Assembly: GCF_002149035.1 (NCBI RefSeq)
Contig: NZ_NGFP01000054.1
Span: forward strand, 1 to 40,587
Direction of reading: 5' to 3'
Length of the DNA: 40,587 nt
From: Streptosporangium minutum
GTDB lineage: Bacteria > Actinomycetota > Actinomycetes > Streptosporangiales > Streptosporangiaceae
Position numbers and translations under genes: made by a program. Positions 1 through 8,509 of the stretch are shown here, in pieces (position 1 is the first letter of the stretch; the number at the start of each line of letters is the position of its first letter). Under the pieces are notes generated by a model. It had not been told where the DNA came from. It saw only the letters and a program-made list of their open reading frames with translations, and did no database searches.

Positions 1-14
1 GAGCCGGCGCATGA
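1..14 (+). CDS. 3' end of an upstream gene, probably the betaine ABC transporter ATPase
   Basis: Only the last few codons could lie in the window. A reading frame entering from the left edge ends at a TGA at 12-14 that overlaps the ATG of the permease gene at 11 in an ATGA arrangement. Such overlap is typical of ABC transporter operons, where the OpuAA/ProV ATPase precedes the permease. No family signature is visible in so short a piece, so the identity rests on context alone. Confidence 0.3.
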
Positions 15-1957
15 CCTCGCCGCCCGCCGCGCTCTCCCCCGCCCGGGCGGCCCCGCCCGCCCACCGCTCCCGGAGGCCGCTGCCGCCCTGGCTGGCGCCG
101 CTCACCGGCGCGGCCGTGGCCGTGGCCGCCTACCTGCTCTTCCGGGGCACCGCGCCGCTGCCCCACGACGACGACGCCGCGCAGTTCGGGGCCGTCAACG
201 ACGTGCGGGACTGGGTGGACGCCAACCGCAACGAGAGCCCGGTCTTCCTGTTCTTCGTCAACTACGTGCGACTGGCCGTCGGCGGGCTCTACGACGTCCT
301 CCACCTGGTGCTGGACGGCCTCGGCTGGGTGGGGCTGATCGGGGCCGCGGGCGCGCTGGGCCGGTTGGCGGGCGGCCGGCGGACCGCGCTGGTCGCCGTG
401 CTGGGGACCGGTTCGTTCGGGGTGCTGGGGCTGTGGGAGGCGAGCGTCGACACGCTCGCGCTCGTGCTCGCGGCGGTCCTGCTCTCGCTGCTGATCGGCT
501 TGCCCCTGGGCGTGGCCGCGGGCCGTTCGGTACGGCTGCGCCGCCTGCTCACCCCGGTCCTCGACGTCATGCAGATCATGCCGACGTTCGCCTACCTGGC
601 GCCGATGGTGCTGTTCTTCCAGATCGGGCCCGCGTCGGCCGCGATCACCACGATGATCTACTCGATCCCTCCGGCGATCAGGATCACCGCGCTGGCCGTC
701 GAGCAGGTCTCCCCGTCCGCCGTCGAGGCCTCCACCTCGCTCGGCGCCACCCGCCGGCAGACGCTGCGCAAGGTCCACCTCCCGATGGCGCGCGCCACGA
801 TCGCGCTGGCGATCAACCAGACGGTCATGATGGCGCTGTCCATGGTGGTGATCGCGGCGCTGATCGCCGCACCGGGGCTGGGCTCGGACATCATCCGCGG
901 GCTCTCCCGGGCCGACGTGGGCGTCATGCTCCCGGCGGGCATCGCCATCGTGGTGATGGCCGTCGTGCTGGACCGGATCACCATGGCCGCCGCGGCGCGC
1001 GGGCCGGTGCCGCCCGGTGCCTCCTCCTTCCTGCCCCGGCTCGCCGTCCCGGCGGGGATCCTCCTGGTCACCGGGATCGCGGCCCGCCTCCTGCCCGCCG
1101 AGTTCCCCCGGGAGTGGGTGCTCCGCTTCGCCGGACCGGTGAACGAGGCCGTGAACTGGGCCAAGTTCTCCTGGTACGGCGCCACGGAGGCGATCAGGAA
1201 CGGCGTCACCGAAGCGCTCCTCAACCCCCTGCAGACCGTGCTCACCACCGCCCCCTGGTGGCTGGTCGCGGCGGTCGTGCTCGCGGCCGGGTGGCGGGCC
1301 GCGGGGGCGCGCCCGGCGGCCGTCGCGGTGGGCTGCCTGCTCGCCACGGCCCTGCTCGGGCTCTGGCAGCACACCATGGAGACGCTCACCACCGTGCTGG
1401 CCGGGGTGGTGCCGGCCCTGGTCGCCGGGCTCGCGCTCGGCGTCGCGGCGGCCCGCTCCCCCCGGTTCGCCGCCGTGCAACGACCGCTGCTCGACACCGC
1501 GCAGACCATGCCCGCCTTCGTCTACCTGCTGCCCGCGCTGGCGCTGTTCGGCGCGACCCGGTTCACCGCGATCTTCGCCTCGGTGATCTACGCGGTGCCG
1601 CCGGTCGTCCGGCTGGTGGAGGACGGGATCAGGAACGTGTCGCCGGTCGCCGTGGAGGCCGCGCGCTCCTGCGGCTCCACCGACCGGCAGCTGCTGTGGA
1701 AGGTGCGGCTGCCGATGGCCCGCCGGGCGATCCTGCTCGCCGCCAACCAGGGAATCGTCATGACGCTCGCCATGGTCGTGGTCGGCGGGCTGGTCGGCGC
1801 GGGCGGCCTTGGCTACGACGTCGTCTCCGGATTCTCCCAGCGCACCGACTTCGGCATGGGCTTCGCGGCCGGGGTCGCCACGGTGCTGCTGGGGATCATG
1901 CTCGACCGGATCACGCAGGGCGCCGATGGGCGCCCTTCCCCCCGAAAGTCCCCCTAA
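11..1957 (+). CDS. Glycine betaine/proline-type ABC transporter permease, two fused permease modules
   Basis: This 648-residue membrane protein would form the whole transmembrane channel of an osmoprotectant (ProU/OpuA type) importer. It contains two consecutive ProW-like permease modules, about residues 140-330 and 450-640. Each carries the cytoplasmic EAA coupling loop that docks on the ATPase: the first reads VEASTSLGATRRQTLRKVHLP, the second VEAARSCGSTDRQLLWKVRLP without the spacer. Each loop is followed by a conserved hydrophobic MxLxMVV helix. Canonical ProW is a single module of about 300-350 residues, so this is an internal duplication or fusion. The two modules differ, which suggests an asymmetric channel. 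The gene is followed 13 bases later by a binding-lipoprotein gene. Betaine specificity is inferred from the family and from the neighbouring binding proteins. Confidence 0.9.
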   Translation: MTSPPAALSPARAAPPAHRSRRPLPPWLAPLTGAAVAVAAYLLFRGTAPLPHDDDAAQFGAVNDVRDWVDANRNESPVFLFFVNYVRLAVGGLYDVLHLVLDGLGWVGLIGAAGALGRLAGGRRTALVAVLGTGSFGVLGLWEASVDTLALVLAAVLLSLLIGLPLGVAAGRSVRLRRLLTPVLDVMQIMPTFAYLAPMVLFFQIGPASAAITTMIYSIPPAIRITALAVEQVSPSAVEASTSLGATRRQTLRKVHLPMARATIALAINQTVMMALSMVVIAALIAAPGLGSDIIRGLSRADVGVMLPAGIAIVVMAVVLDRITMAAAARGPVPPGASSFLPRLAVPAGILLVTGIAARLLPAEFPREWVLRFAGPVNEAVNWAKFSWYGATEAIRNGVTEALLNPLQTVLTTAPWWLVAAVVLAAGWRAAGARPAAVAVGCLLATALLGLWQHTMETLTTVLAGVVPALVAGLALGVAAARSPRFAAVQRPLLDTAQTMPAFVYLLPALALFGATRFTAIFASVIYAVPPVVRLVEDGIRNVSPVAVEAARSCGSTDRQLLWKVRLPMARRAILLAANQGIVMTLAMVVVGGLVGAGGLGYDVVSGFSQRTDFGMGFAAGVATVLLGIMLDRITQGADGRPSPRKSP

Positions 1958-1970
1958 AGAAGAGGATCGC

Positions 1971-2963
1971 ATGAGGATCGGACGCAGGGTCCGCCTGCTC
2001 GCCGGCGTTCTGACACTTGGACTGGCCGCCGCGGGCTGCGGTGGCGCCAAGGTGGAGACCGGCACCGGCACGGCACGGACGTCCACGGGCGCCGCCGGAT
2101 CATCGGCGCCCGCCGCGGGCGGCACCGTGAGGATCGCCATCAACCCGTGGGCCGGCTACGAGGCCAGCGCCGCGGTGCTCTCCTATCTGCTGGAGAAGGA
2201 GCTCGGCTACAAGGTCGAGAAGAAGGAGCTCGCCGAGCAGGTCTCCTGGGAGGGGTTCGAGAGCGGCGACGTCGACCTCATCGTGGAGAACTGGGGCCAC
2301 GACGATCTGAAGAAGACCTTCATCGAGGAGAAGAAGGTCGCCGTGGAGGCCGGCTCCACCGGCAACAAGGGCGTCATCGGCTGGTACATCCCCAAGTGGA
2401 TGACGGAGAAGTATCCCGGCATCACCGACTACAAGAACCTGAACAAGTACGCCGCCCTGTTCGCGACCTCGGAGTCGGGCGGCAAGGGTCAGCTTCTCTT
2501 CGGCGACCCGTCCTACGTCAGCAACGAAGAAGCGATCATCAAGAATCTGAAGCTGGACTACAAGGTGGTCGTGGGCGGCAGCGAGGCGGCGCTGATCGAG
2601 TCCGCCACCCAGGCCCAGCGGCAGAAGAAGCCGCTGCTCTTCTACTTCTGGGACCCGCACTGGCTGTTCGACCGGGTCGACCTGGTCCGCGTCAACCTGC
2701 CGCCCCACACCGACGGCTGTGACGCCGACCCCAAGAAGGTCGCCTGCGACTACGCCGAGCTGGATCTCGACAAGATCGCGAGCAAGCGGTTCGCCGACAC
2801 CGGCGGCAAGGCCTACGAGCTGGTCAAGAACTTCTCCTGGACCAACGAGGCGCAGAACGCGGTGGCCAACGGCATCACCAACGAAGGGCTGAGCCCCGAG
2901 GACGCGGCCAGGAAGTGGGTCGAGGCCAACCCGGCCGTCTGGGCCTCCTGGATCCCCGCGTAA
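1971..2963 (+). CDS. Glycine betaine-type ABC transporter substrate-binding lipoprotein (copy 1)
   Basis: This 330-residue lipoprotein is predicted to capture a quaternary ammonium compound outside the membrane and deliver it to the fused permease. The ATG at 1971 is chosen because AAAGAAGAGG lies just upstream and a lipoprotein signal follows (basic MRIGRRVRLL, hydrophobic stretch, lipobox AAGC near residue 22). A Thr/Ser/Gly/Ala-rich linker precedes the OpuAC-like domain, which starts at GGTVRIAINPWAGYEA. Tryptophan/tyrosine motifs (NPWAGYEA, VENWGH, GVIGWYIPKW, FWDPHWLF) are the kind of aromatic residues that build the cation-pi cage in this family. Two cysteines (GCDADPKKVAC) may form a disulfide. 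Its close paralogue follows at 2980. The ligand could be betaine, choline, proline betaine or ectoine. Confidence 0.9.
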   Translation: MRIGRRVRLLAGVLTLGLAAAGCGGAKVETGTGTARTSTGAAGSSAPAAGGTVRIAINPWAGYEASAAVLSYLLEKELGYKVEKKELAEQVSWEGFESGDVDLIVENWGHDDLKKTFIEEKKVAVEAGSTGNKGVIGWYIPKWMTEKYPGITDYKNLNKYAALFATSESGGKGQLLFGDPSYVSNEEAIIKNLKLDYKVVVGGSEAALIESATQAQRQKKPLLFYFWDPHWLFDRVDLVRVNLPPHTDGCDADPKKVACDYAELDLDKIASKRFADTGGKAYELVKNFSWTNEAQNAVANGITNEGLSPEDAARKWVEANPAVWASWIPA

Positions 2964-2979
2964 ACGATCGGCCGATTCC

Positions 2980-3906
2980 GTGAGAAGACAACTCGCCGGG
3001 GTCGCCGCGGCGCTCCTCCTGCTCACCGCGTGCAGCGGTGAGCAGGAGGCGCCCCCGCAGACCGGCGGCACCGTGAAGATCGCCATCAACGGGTGGGCGG
3101 GCTACGAGGCCAGCGCGGCCGTCCTCGGCCGGCTCCTGGAACAGGAGCTCGGCTACGAGGTGCGGAGGGTGGAGCTCAACGAGGCCGAATCATGGGAGGG
3201 GCTCGAAAAGGGCACGGTGGACGTCATCGTCGAGAACTGGGGCCACGAGGCCGAGAAGAAGACCTACATCGAGGAGAGGAAAGTCGCCGTCTCCGCCGGA
3301 AGAAACGGAAACAAAGGGGTGATCGGATGGTATGTCCCTCAGTGGATGGCCGACCGGTACCCGGACATCACCGACTGGCGGAAGCTCAACAAGTATGCCC
3401 ACCTATTTAAGACTGATAAATCAGGTAATTTCGGTCAGCTCCTCGACGGGGACGCCTCCTACGTCACCAACGACGAGGCGCTGGTCCGCAATCTCGGGCT
3501 CGACTACAAGGTCGTCTACGCGGGCAGCGAGAAAGCTCTGATAAGGGCCGCGAAACTGGCGACCCGGCGGCGTACTCCCCTGCTGATGTATTTCTACGAA
3601 CCGCAGTGGCTGTTCACCCAGATCAAGCTGGCGAAGATCAATCTCCCTCCCTACGCGATCGGCTGCGACGCCGACGCCGCGAAGATCGCCTGCGACTACC
3701 CGCCCTACCTGCTCGACAAGATCGTGAGCCGGAGGTTCGCCGACACCGGTGGCAGGGCCTACGAGCTGGTGCGCAACTTCACCTGGACGAACGACCAGCA
3801 GAACGCGGTCGCGGACGACATGACCGGCGGCCTGAGTGCCGACCAGGCGGCCCGCAAGTGGATCGAGGCGAACAAGATCGTGTGGAAGGACTGGCTGCCC
3901 GCCTGA
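2980..3906 (+). CDS. Glycine betaine-type ABC transporter substrate-binding lipoprotein (copy 2)
   Basis: This 308-residue tandem paralogue of the preceding protein has a GTG start, a short signal and lipobox (LLLTAC) near residue 18, and almost no linker. Most pocket motifs are kept (NGWAGYEA, VENWGH, GVIGWYVPQW). The stretch equivalent to FWDPHWLF reads FYEPQWLF, and PPHTDGC reads PPYAIGC, so ligand preference may differ between copies. The gene is only 16 bases downstream of copy 1 and is followed by a strong hairpin. Around 3400-3430 the base composition is clearly more A/T-rich than in its neighbours. It probably shares the permease at 11; having two receptors for one channel is inferred from the gene order. 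Confidence 0.88.
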   Translation: MRRQLAGVAAALLLLTACSGEQEAPPQTGGTVKIAINGWAGYEASAAVLGRLLEQELGYEVRRVELNEAESWEGLEKGTVDVIVENWGHEAEKKTYIEERKVAVSAGRNGNKGVIGWYVPQWMADRYPDITDWRKLNKYAHLFKTDKSGNFGQLLDGDASYVTNDEALVRNLGLDYKVVYAGSEKALIRAAKLATRRRTPLLMYFYEPQWLFTQIKLAKINLPPYAIGCDADAAKIACDYPPYLLDKIVSRRFADTGGRAYELVRNFTWTNDQQNAVADDMTGGLSADQAARKWIEANKIVWKDWLPA

Positions 3907-3932
3907 CACCCGCCGGCTCCCCCGACGGACAT

Positions 3933-3958
3933 GGGGTGCCGCAAATCTGCGGCACCCC
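3933..3958 (+). terminator. Hairpin terminator after the betaine transport operon
   Basis: GGGGTGCCGC (3933-3942) pairs perfectly with GCGGCACCCC (3949-3958), and an extra A-T pair can close the loop to four bases. It lies 27 bases after the last + strand gene and before the convergent conservon. No T-run follows, as is common for actinobacterial terminators. Confidence 0.7.
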
Positions 3959-4097
3959 GGAAATATCGCCCAGGGTGATCCGTGACTCCGGCCACCTGCA
4001 CCGAGGCGGCCGACACGATCCGCAGGCTCCACTCAGGAGGCCGCCTGCGGGGAGCACGCCGTAGCCGGACGCCCCGGTCCCGATAGGACCCGGGGGC

Positions 4098-4685
4098 TCA
4101 GGCCGGCATGCCGGAGGCCGCGCGGACCCGCAGGACGTGCTCGACCAGCGTGATGAGCGTGCCCTTGACGGAGGGGCGGGAGCGGGCGTCGGTGCGCACG
4201 ATGGGAACGTGCGGGCTGAGGGCCAGGGCCTCCCGCACCTCCTCCTCCGTGTGCTGGAACTGCCCGTCCCAGCCGTTGACGCCGACCACGAAGGGGAGCT
4301 TGGCCTCCTCGAAGTAGTCGATCGCCGGGAAGCCGTCGGCCAGCCGCCGGGTGTCGATCAGGACGACCGCGCCGAGCGCGCCGCGCACGAGGTCGTCCCA
4401 CATGAACCAGAACCGGTGCTGGCCGGGCGTGCCGAACAGGTACAGGATCAGGTCCCGGTCCAGCGAGAGGCGCCCGAAGTCCATCGCGACCGTGGTCGTC
4501 GCCTTGTTCGGGGTGAGACCGAGGTCGTCGATGCCGGCGCTGGCGTCGGTCATCACCGCCTCCGTGGTCAGGGGGAGGATCTCCGACACGGCGCCCACGA
4601 ACGTGGTCTTGCCGACGCCGAACCCGCCCGCCACGACGATCTTCGTCGATGTCAGGCCGCCATGGTTAGAGCCTGCGAAGTCCAC
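4098..4685 (-). CDS. Conservon small GTPase (CvnD-like)
   Basis: This 195-residue P-loop GTPase of the MglA/Ras-like group is the last gene of a conservon. The GTG at 4685 is chosen because the protein then begins VDFAGSNHGG just before the conserved core TSTKIVVAGGFGVGKTTF, and it overlaps the DUF742 gene by 20 bases. The Walker A motif GGFGVGKTT lies near residue 18, and the switch region reads LFGTPGQHRFWFMW, with DTPGQ altered to GTPGQ. The guanine-specificity motif is degenerate (NGWD instead of NKxD), as in other conservon GTPases. In Streptomyces such proteins work with the roadblock and DUF742 proteins as a membrane-associated complex resembling a eukaryotic G-protein-coupled system. 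What this copy controls cannot be told from the sequence. Confidence 0.9.
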   Translation of the reverse strand: MDFAGSNHGGLTSTKIVVAGGFGVGKTTFVGAVSEILPLTTEAVMTDASAGIDDLGLTPNKATTTVAMDFGRLSLDRDLILYLFGTPGQHRFWFMWDDLVRGALGAVVLIDTRRLADGFPAIDYFEEAKLPFVVGVNGWDGQFQHTEEEVREALALSPHVPIVRTDARSRPSVKGTLITLVEHVLRVRAASGMPA

Positions 4686-5028
4686 TGAGAACCCTTTCGA
4701 GCATGTTGAGGTCCGGTTGTCCCTGGTCGAGACGTGGCTGGTGGAGACGGACGAGGCCTTCGTCGGCCATGTCCGCCACCAGCACACGGGCCACCCCGAG
4801 CGGGACCCTCAGCAGCGCCGAGATCTCGGCGACCGACCGGAACGAACGGCACAGCCTGATGATGGCGTCCTGCTCGGGGGTGAGCAGGGCCAGTTCCTCC
4901 TCCATGATGAACGAGGAGGAGACCAGCGTCTCCATCGCCATGTGATACCGGGGCTCGGATCGGCCGCCGGTGACCGCGTATGGACGGAACAGGGGCTCCT
5001 CGTCCCCGGTTCCGTCACTCCCGAGCAC
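4666..5028 (-). CDS. Conservon DUF742 protein (CvnC-like)
   Basis: This 120-residue DUF742 protein is the third member of the conservon. The family core includes the N-terminal RPYAVTGGRSEP motif and a winged-helix-like part (VAEISALLRVPLGVARVLVADMADEGLVRLHQP), ending in the conserved tail LERVLSGLRRL. It overlaps the downstream GTPase by 20 bases and lies 27 bases after the roadblock gene, so the genes are probably translationally coupled. Its biochemical role in the complex is not established, although helix-turn-helix-like architecture has been noted for the family. Confidence 0.92.
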   Translation of the reverse strand: MLGSDGTGDEEPLFRPYAVTGGRSEPRYHMAMETLVSSSFIMEEELALLTPEQDAIIRLCRSFRSVAEISALLRVPLGVARVLVADMADEGLVRLHQPRLDQGQPDLNMLERVLSGLRRL

Positions 5029-5055
5029 GTCCCTCTCCCGTGAAGAGCTCGGCCA

Positions 5056-5478
5056 CTACCGCCCCCGGGAGGACTGCAGTTCGGCCCGGAGGGCCGGGGT
5101 GAGCACCTGGCCGGCCCGGTCGACGAGCAGGGTCATCTGGTAGGCCACCAGACCCATGTCGCACTCGGGAGAGGCCAGCACGGCGAGCACGGAGCCATCG
5201 CTGATCGCCATGACCAGCATCAGGCCGCGCTCCATCTCGACCACCGTCTGGGTGACTGCCCCGCCCTCGAACACGCGGGACGCACCCACGGTCAGGCTGA
5301 GCAGGCCCGCCGCGACGGCGGCGAGCTGGTCCGCGCGGTCGTTCGGGAACCCCTCCGAGCTGGCGATCCGCAACCCGTCCGCCGAGACGCACACCGCGTG
5401 CGCGACGCCGGGGGTGGCGCGGACGAACTCGGTGATCAGCCAGTCGAACCTGCGCGCCTCATGGCTCAGGGTCGTCAC
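5056..5478 (-). CDS. Conservon roadblock/LC7 domain protein (CvnB-like)
   Basis: This 140-residue protein is almost entirely one roadblock/LC7 domain (core about residues 10-100, with VCVSADGLRIASSEG and an MLVMAISDGSVLAVLAS strand pair). In conservons and in MglA/MglB systems such proteins bind the small GTPase and can act as its activating or scaffolding partner. The ATG at 5478 overlaps the stop of the kinase gene in an ATGA arrangement, indicating translational coupling. Confidence 0.93.
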   Translation of the reverse strand: MTTLSHEARRFDWLITEFVRATPGVAHAVCVSADGLRIASSEGFPNDRADQLAAVAAGLLSLTVGASRVFEGGAVTQTVVEMERGLMLVMAISDGSVLAVLASPECDMGLVAYQMTLLVDRAGQVLTPALRAELQSSRGR

Positions 5479-8378
5479 GAGCCCTCCTCCCTGTCCGCCA
5501 GGCTCCTGGCGGTGTCCTCGTTCAGTTCGGCACGGCCCCGCCGTACACCCTGTTGGAAACTCGACAAGCGGCTACGTACCCGTTCGGGTGAGAGAGAAGG
5601 CATCGGGCTGGACGGCACGGCGGCCGCGGCGCCGGGCACCAGGTTGGCTCTGGGAGTCCGCTTGGGCAGGCCCGCCGAGGTGATCCCGCCGAGGGTGGGG
5701 TCGCTCGCCGCCTGGGCCGCCTGCCAGCCGGCGTCGGCCGGGGTCTGCCAGCCGCCCGCCTCCCGGGCCTCCACCGGCTCCCCGGCCGGCTCGTGGACCG
5801 GCAGGCCGTCCGGAGGCGTGGGGGCCTCGATCTCGGAGCCGAGCGGATCGGTCAGCGGGGAGCCCGTGTGCCGCGCGGGCTCCCCGGCGACGACGGCGTG
5901 CTCACCGGTGTCCTCGGCCCGGCGGAACCAGGCCGACTCGATGGACGCGAAGATCGGCAGGAACTCCTCCTGCTCGGATTCGAGCGGGGAGACCCGTACG
6001 GCGGGCATCGACGCGGCCGCCGGGTCGTCCTGGGAGTTCTGCCCCCAGGAGGAGAAACCCGGAGCTGGAACGCTCCCGGCGGCGTTCGCCCCCGGGACCG
6101 GACGTTTGGGGAGGGGGTAGCCGGCGGCCGACGCCGGAGCGCCGGGCGGGCCCGCGGGGAGCGGCTGCCTGTGGCCCGGGACCGGCTGGTCGCCGGGGAA
6201 CGACGTGGAGCCGGACGGGAAGGCCTGCGGGCCGGGAGTGCGCCCGAGCGAGGTCTGCCCGAACGAGGAGGCCGGGGGGATCGAGGCCTGCCCGAACGAC
6301 GTCTGCCCGAACGACGTCTGGCCGAAGGAGGTCTGAGCGAAGGGGTTCTGGTCCGGGGAAGGCTGCGGGGCCCGCGGCTCGGCGCCCCACGACGGGGTGA
6401 TGGACGGCGGCTGGATCGCCTCGACGATCAGCTCCGGCGGCAGGAGGACCATGGCGATGAGGCCGCTGGCCTCCTGCGGGCGGAGCTGGACGCGGATGCC
6501 GTGGCGCAGGGCCAGCCGGCCGACCACGAACAGTCCCATCCGCCGTGACACCGAGACGTCGACGACGGGCGGGTCGGCCAGGCGCCGGTTGGTCTCGATC
6601 AGCTCCTCGGTGGTCATGCCGATGCCGGCGTCGCTGACCGCGAGCAGCGCGCCGCCGCCCTCGATCATGCTGCTGGAGACCACGACCTGGCTGGCCCGGG
6701 GCGAGAACTGGATGGCGTTCTCCACCAGCTCGGCGACCAGGTGGACGATGTCGTTGGCGGCGCTCCCGGCGACCGAGATCGTGCGGTGCACCTTGACCTG
6801 GACCCGCTCGTAGTCCTCGACCTCCGACAGCGAGGCGCGCACGACGTCGACGAGCTTGGCCGGCTGGCTGCGCCTGCGGGGGGGCTCGTGACCGGCGAGG
6901 ACCAGCAGGTTCTCGGAGTTGCGGCGCATGCGGGTGGCGAGGTGGTCGAGCTTGAACAGGTCCGACAGGCGGCCGCCGTCCTCCTCGCCCTTCTCCAGGC
7001 CGTCGATCAGTGAGATCTGCCGCTCGACCAGGGTCTGGGTGCGGCGCGACAGGTTGACGAACATCGCGCTGATGTTGGAGCGGAGCTCGGACTCCTCGGC
7101 GGCCAGCCGTACGGCCTGCCGGTGGACCTCGTCGAAGGCCTTGGCGACCTCCCCGATCTCGTCCTTGCCGTCGACCGAGATGGGGGCGATCTCGGGGGTC
7201 TGGGAGTCTCCGGAGACCCGGAGCCTGCGTACGGCCTCGGGCAGGGTGAATCCGGCGACGTCCAGTGCCTCGGCGCGCAGGCGGCGCAGCGGCAGGACCA
7301 TCGAGCGGGCGATGAGGACGGTGAGACCGAGGACCAGGAGCAGCAGCAGGAGGATGAGCCCGGACGCGATGATCGCGTTGCGCTGCTCGGTGTCCTCCAG
7401 CACCCGGGCGCGGGTGATCACGTCACCGGCGACCTTGACCTCGACCTTCCTCATCCGGTCGATGATCGCGCCGTTGTCCGAGAACCACTGCTTGACCTCG
7501 TCGAAGTCCGAGAGCAGGCGCCCCTCGTTCCGCGGGTCGCTGGCCAGCACGATCGCCCTGGACTTGGTCAGCTCGGCGCGGTGCACCTTCTCGTCGATCA
7601 TGGCCTTGACGAGCAGCTGGCCGTTCTCCGGGGTCGCCTCGACGCCGAAGTCCGCCTTGTACTCCTCCATGCGGGACCGGGAGGCGATGAACTTCTCGAT
7701 CTCCTGGGCGTTGACCAGGGAGGGCACGTAGTAGCCGGCCAGCAGGCGGGCGCGCTGCTTGGAGACCTCCTCCTTGGCGTAGGCCAGCGCGCTGAGCGCG
7801 CGGGTGTTGCCGATGATCTCCGGGTCGTCGCTGACCAGCGTGAGCTCCTCGTGGAGCTGGAGCAGCGGGGCGATCAGGATGCCGTACCGTTCCGTACGGT
7901 TCGTCCCGGGTATCTGGCGCAGTTCCTTCAGGCCGGAGAGCTGGTAGCCCACGTCTCTGGCGGCCTCGGCCGTCCGGACGCCGTAGGAGTCGTCGATCGC
8001 CTGCAGGTCGAGCCGGACCTTGCCGACCAGCGCGTCGACCGTCTTCTTCTGCGCCTCGGCGCTGTCCTTCAGTCCCTTGTTCGAGGTCTGGAAGGAGGAC
8101 CACGCGCTCCGGTCACGTTCCAGACCGAGGGCCTGGGCCAGGTCGCGGATGTCGCCGGAGTACTCGGCCGCCGAGGCGGTCCGCTGGTAGCCCGCCACGC
8201 TGTCGACGGAGGCGACCACGCGGGTGCCCGCGAGCACGACGCCCACCGCGGTCGGTACCAGGATCAGAGCCGTGAGGCGCGACCGCACACGCCAGTTCCG
8301 CAAGCCGAACCGGGCGGCAGGCCGCTTGCCGCGGTCGCGTGCCGAAGCACCGCCGCCCTCGGATGTCGCCGTCGTCAC
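5475..8378 (-). CDS. Conservon sensor histidine kinase with NIT sensing domain (CvnA-like)
   Basis: This 967-residue membrane kinase leads the conservon. A short cytoplasmic N-terminus is followed by a transmembrane helix at about residues 35-57 and a long extracytoplasmic helical region of the nitrate/nitrite-sensing (NIT) type at about 60-330. A second helix (LILLLLLVLGLTVLIA) lies near 335-355, then a HAMP linker. The HATPase domain shows ELVENAIQFSP (N box, near 550), DAGIGM (G1, near 585) and GLFVVGRLA (G2). The putative phospho-acceptor region is LDHLATRMRRNSENLLVLAGHE. The last 300 residues are a low-complexity Pro/Ala/Gly/Gln tail with about four TSFGQ-like repeats and a conserved basic end (VRSRLSSFQQGVRRGR). 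No response regulator gene is adjacent, which is normal for conservons. The nitrate ligand is inferred from the domain name only. Confidence 0.92.
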   Translation of the reverse strand: MTTATSEGGGASARDRGKRPAARFGLRNWRVRSRLTALILVPTAVGVVLAGTRVVASVDSVAGYQRTASAAEYSGDIRDLAQALGLERDRSAWSSFQTSNKGLKDSAEAQKKTVDALVGKVRLDLQAIDDSYGVRTAEAARDVGYQLSGLKELRQIPGTNRTERYGILIAPLLQLHEELTLVSDDPEIIGNTRALSALAYAKEEVSKQRARLLAGYYVPSLVNAQEIEKFIASRSRMEEYKADFGVEATPENGQLLVKAMIDEKVHRAELTKSRAIVLASDPRNEGRLLSDFDEVKQWFSDNGAIIDRMRKVEVKVAGDVITRARVLEDTEQRNAIIASGLILLLLLLVLGLTVLIARSMVLPLRRLRAEALDVAGFTLPEAVRRLRVSGDSQTPEIAPISVDGKDEIGEVAKAFDEVHRQAVRLAAEESELRSNISAMFVNLSRRTQTLVERQISLIDGLEKGEEDGGRLSDLFKLDHLATRMRRNSENLLVLAGHEPPRRRSQPAKLVDVVRASLSEVEDYERVQVKVHRTISVAGSAANDIVHLVAELVENAIQFSPRASQVVVSSSMIEGGGALLAVSDAGIGMTTEELIETNRRLADPPVVDVSVSRRMGLFVVGRLALRHGIRVQLRPQEASGLIAMVLLPPELIVEAIQPPSITPSWGAEPRAPQPSPDQNPFAQTSFGQTSFGQTSFGQASIPPASSFGQTSLGRTPGPQAFPSGSTSFPGDQPVPGHRQPLPAGPPGAPASAAGYPLPKRPVPGANAAGSVPAPGFSSWGQNSQDDPAAASMPAVRVSPLESEQEEFLPIFASIESAWFRRAEDTGEHAVVAGEPARHTGSPLTDPLGSEIEAPTPPDGLPVHEPAGEPVEAREAGGWQTPADAGWQAAQAASDPTLGGITSAGLPKRTPRANLVPGAAAAVPSSPMPSLSPERVRSRLSSFQQGVRRGRAELNEDTARSLADREEGS
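6286..6345 (-). repeat. 15-bp tandem repeat inside the kinase C-terminal tail
   Basis: About four units of the form GTCTGCCCGAACGAC (+ strand) lie head to tail and encode variants of the pentapeptide TSFGQ on the minus strand. They keep the frame, so repeat slippage would change tail length without breaking the kinase. Confidence 0.8.
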
Positions 8379-8410
8379 CGCTCTCGCTACCCCTCACCAT
8401 CACGACATAA

Positions 8411-8429
8411 GTGGTCAACATCAGACCAC
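8411..8429. promoter_or_regulatory. Inverted repeat upstream of the conservon
   Basis: GTGGTC (8411-8416) and GACCAC (8424-8429) form perfect arms around a 7-base spacer, 33 bases upstream of the kinase start at 8378, inside an A/T-richer gap between glnD and the conservon. The position fits an operator for the conservon promoter; no regulator is assigned. Confidence 0.4.
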
Positions 8430-8509
8430 AAGGTCACGGGACATAATCGGCATAACCGACAAACCGGACTTAATCGTTACGAAGGTGACAAGAGAACGAT
8501 GGTCGATGG

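Noticed and set aside
433-1974. Long Arg/Gly/Pro/Ala-rich open frame (513 codons) over the permease gene
   Set aside because: It is a frame shadow of the permease caused by high GC content. It shows no domain signature and its composition is typical of out-of-frame reading.
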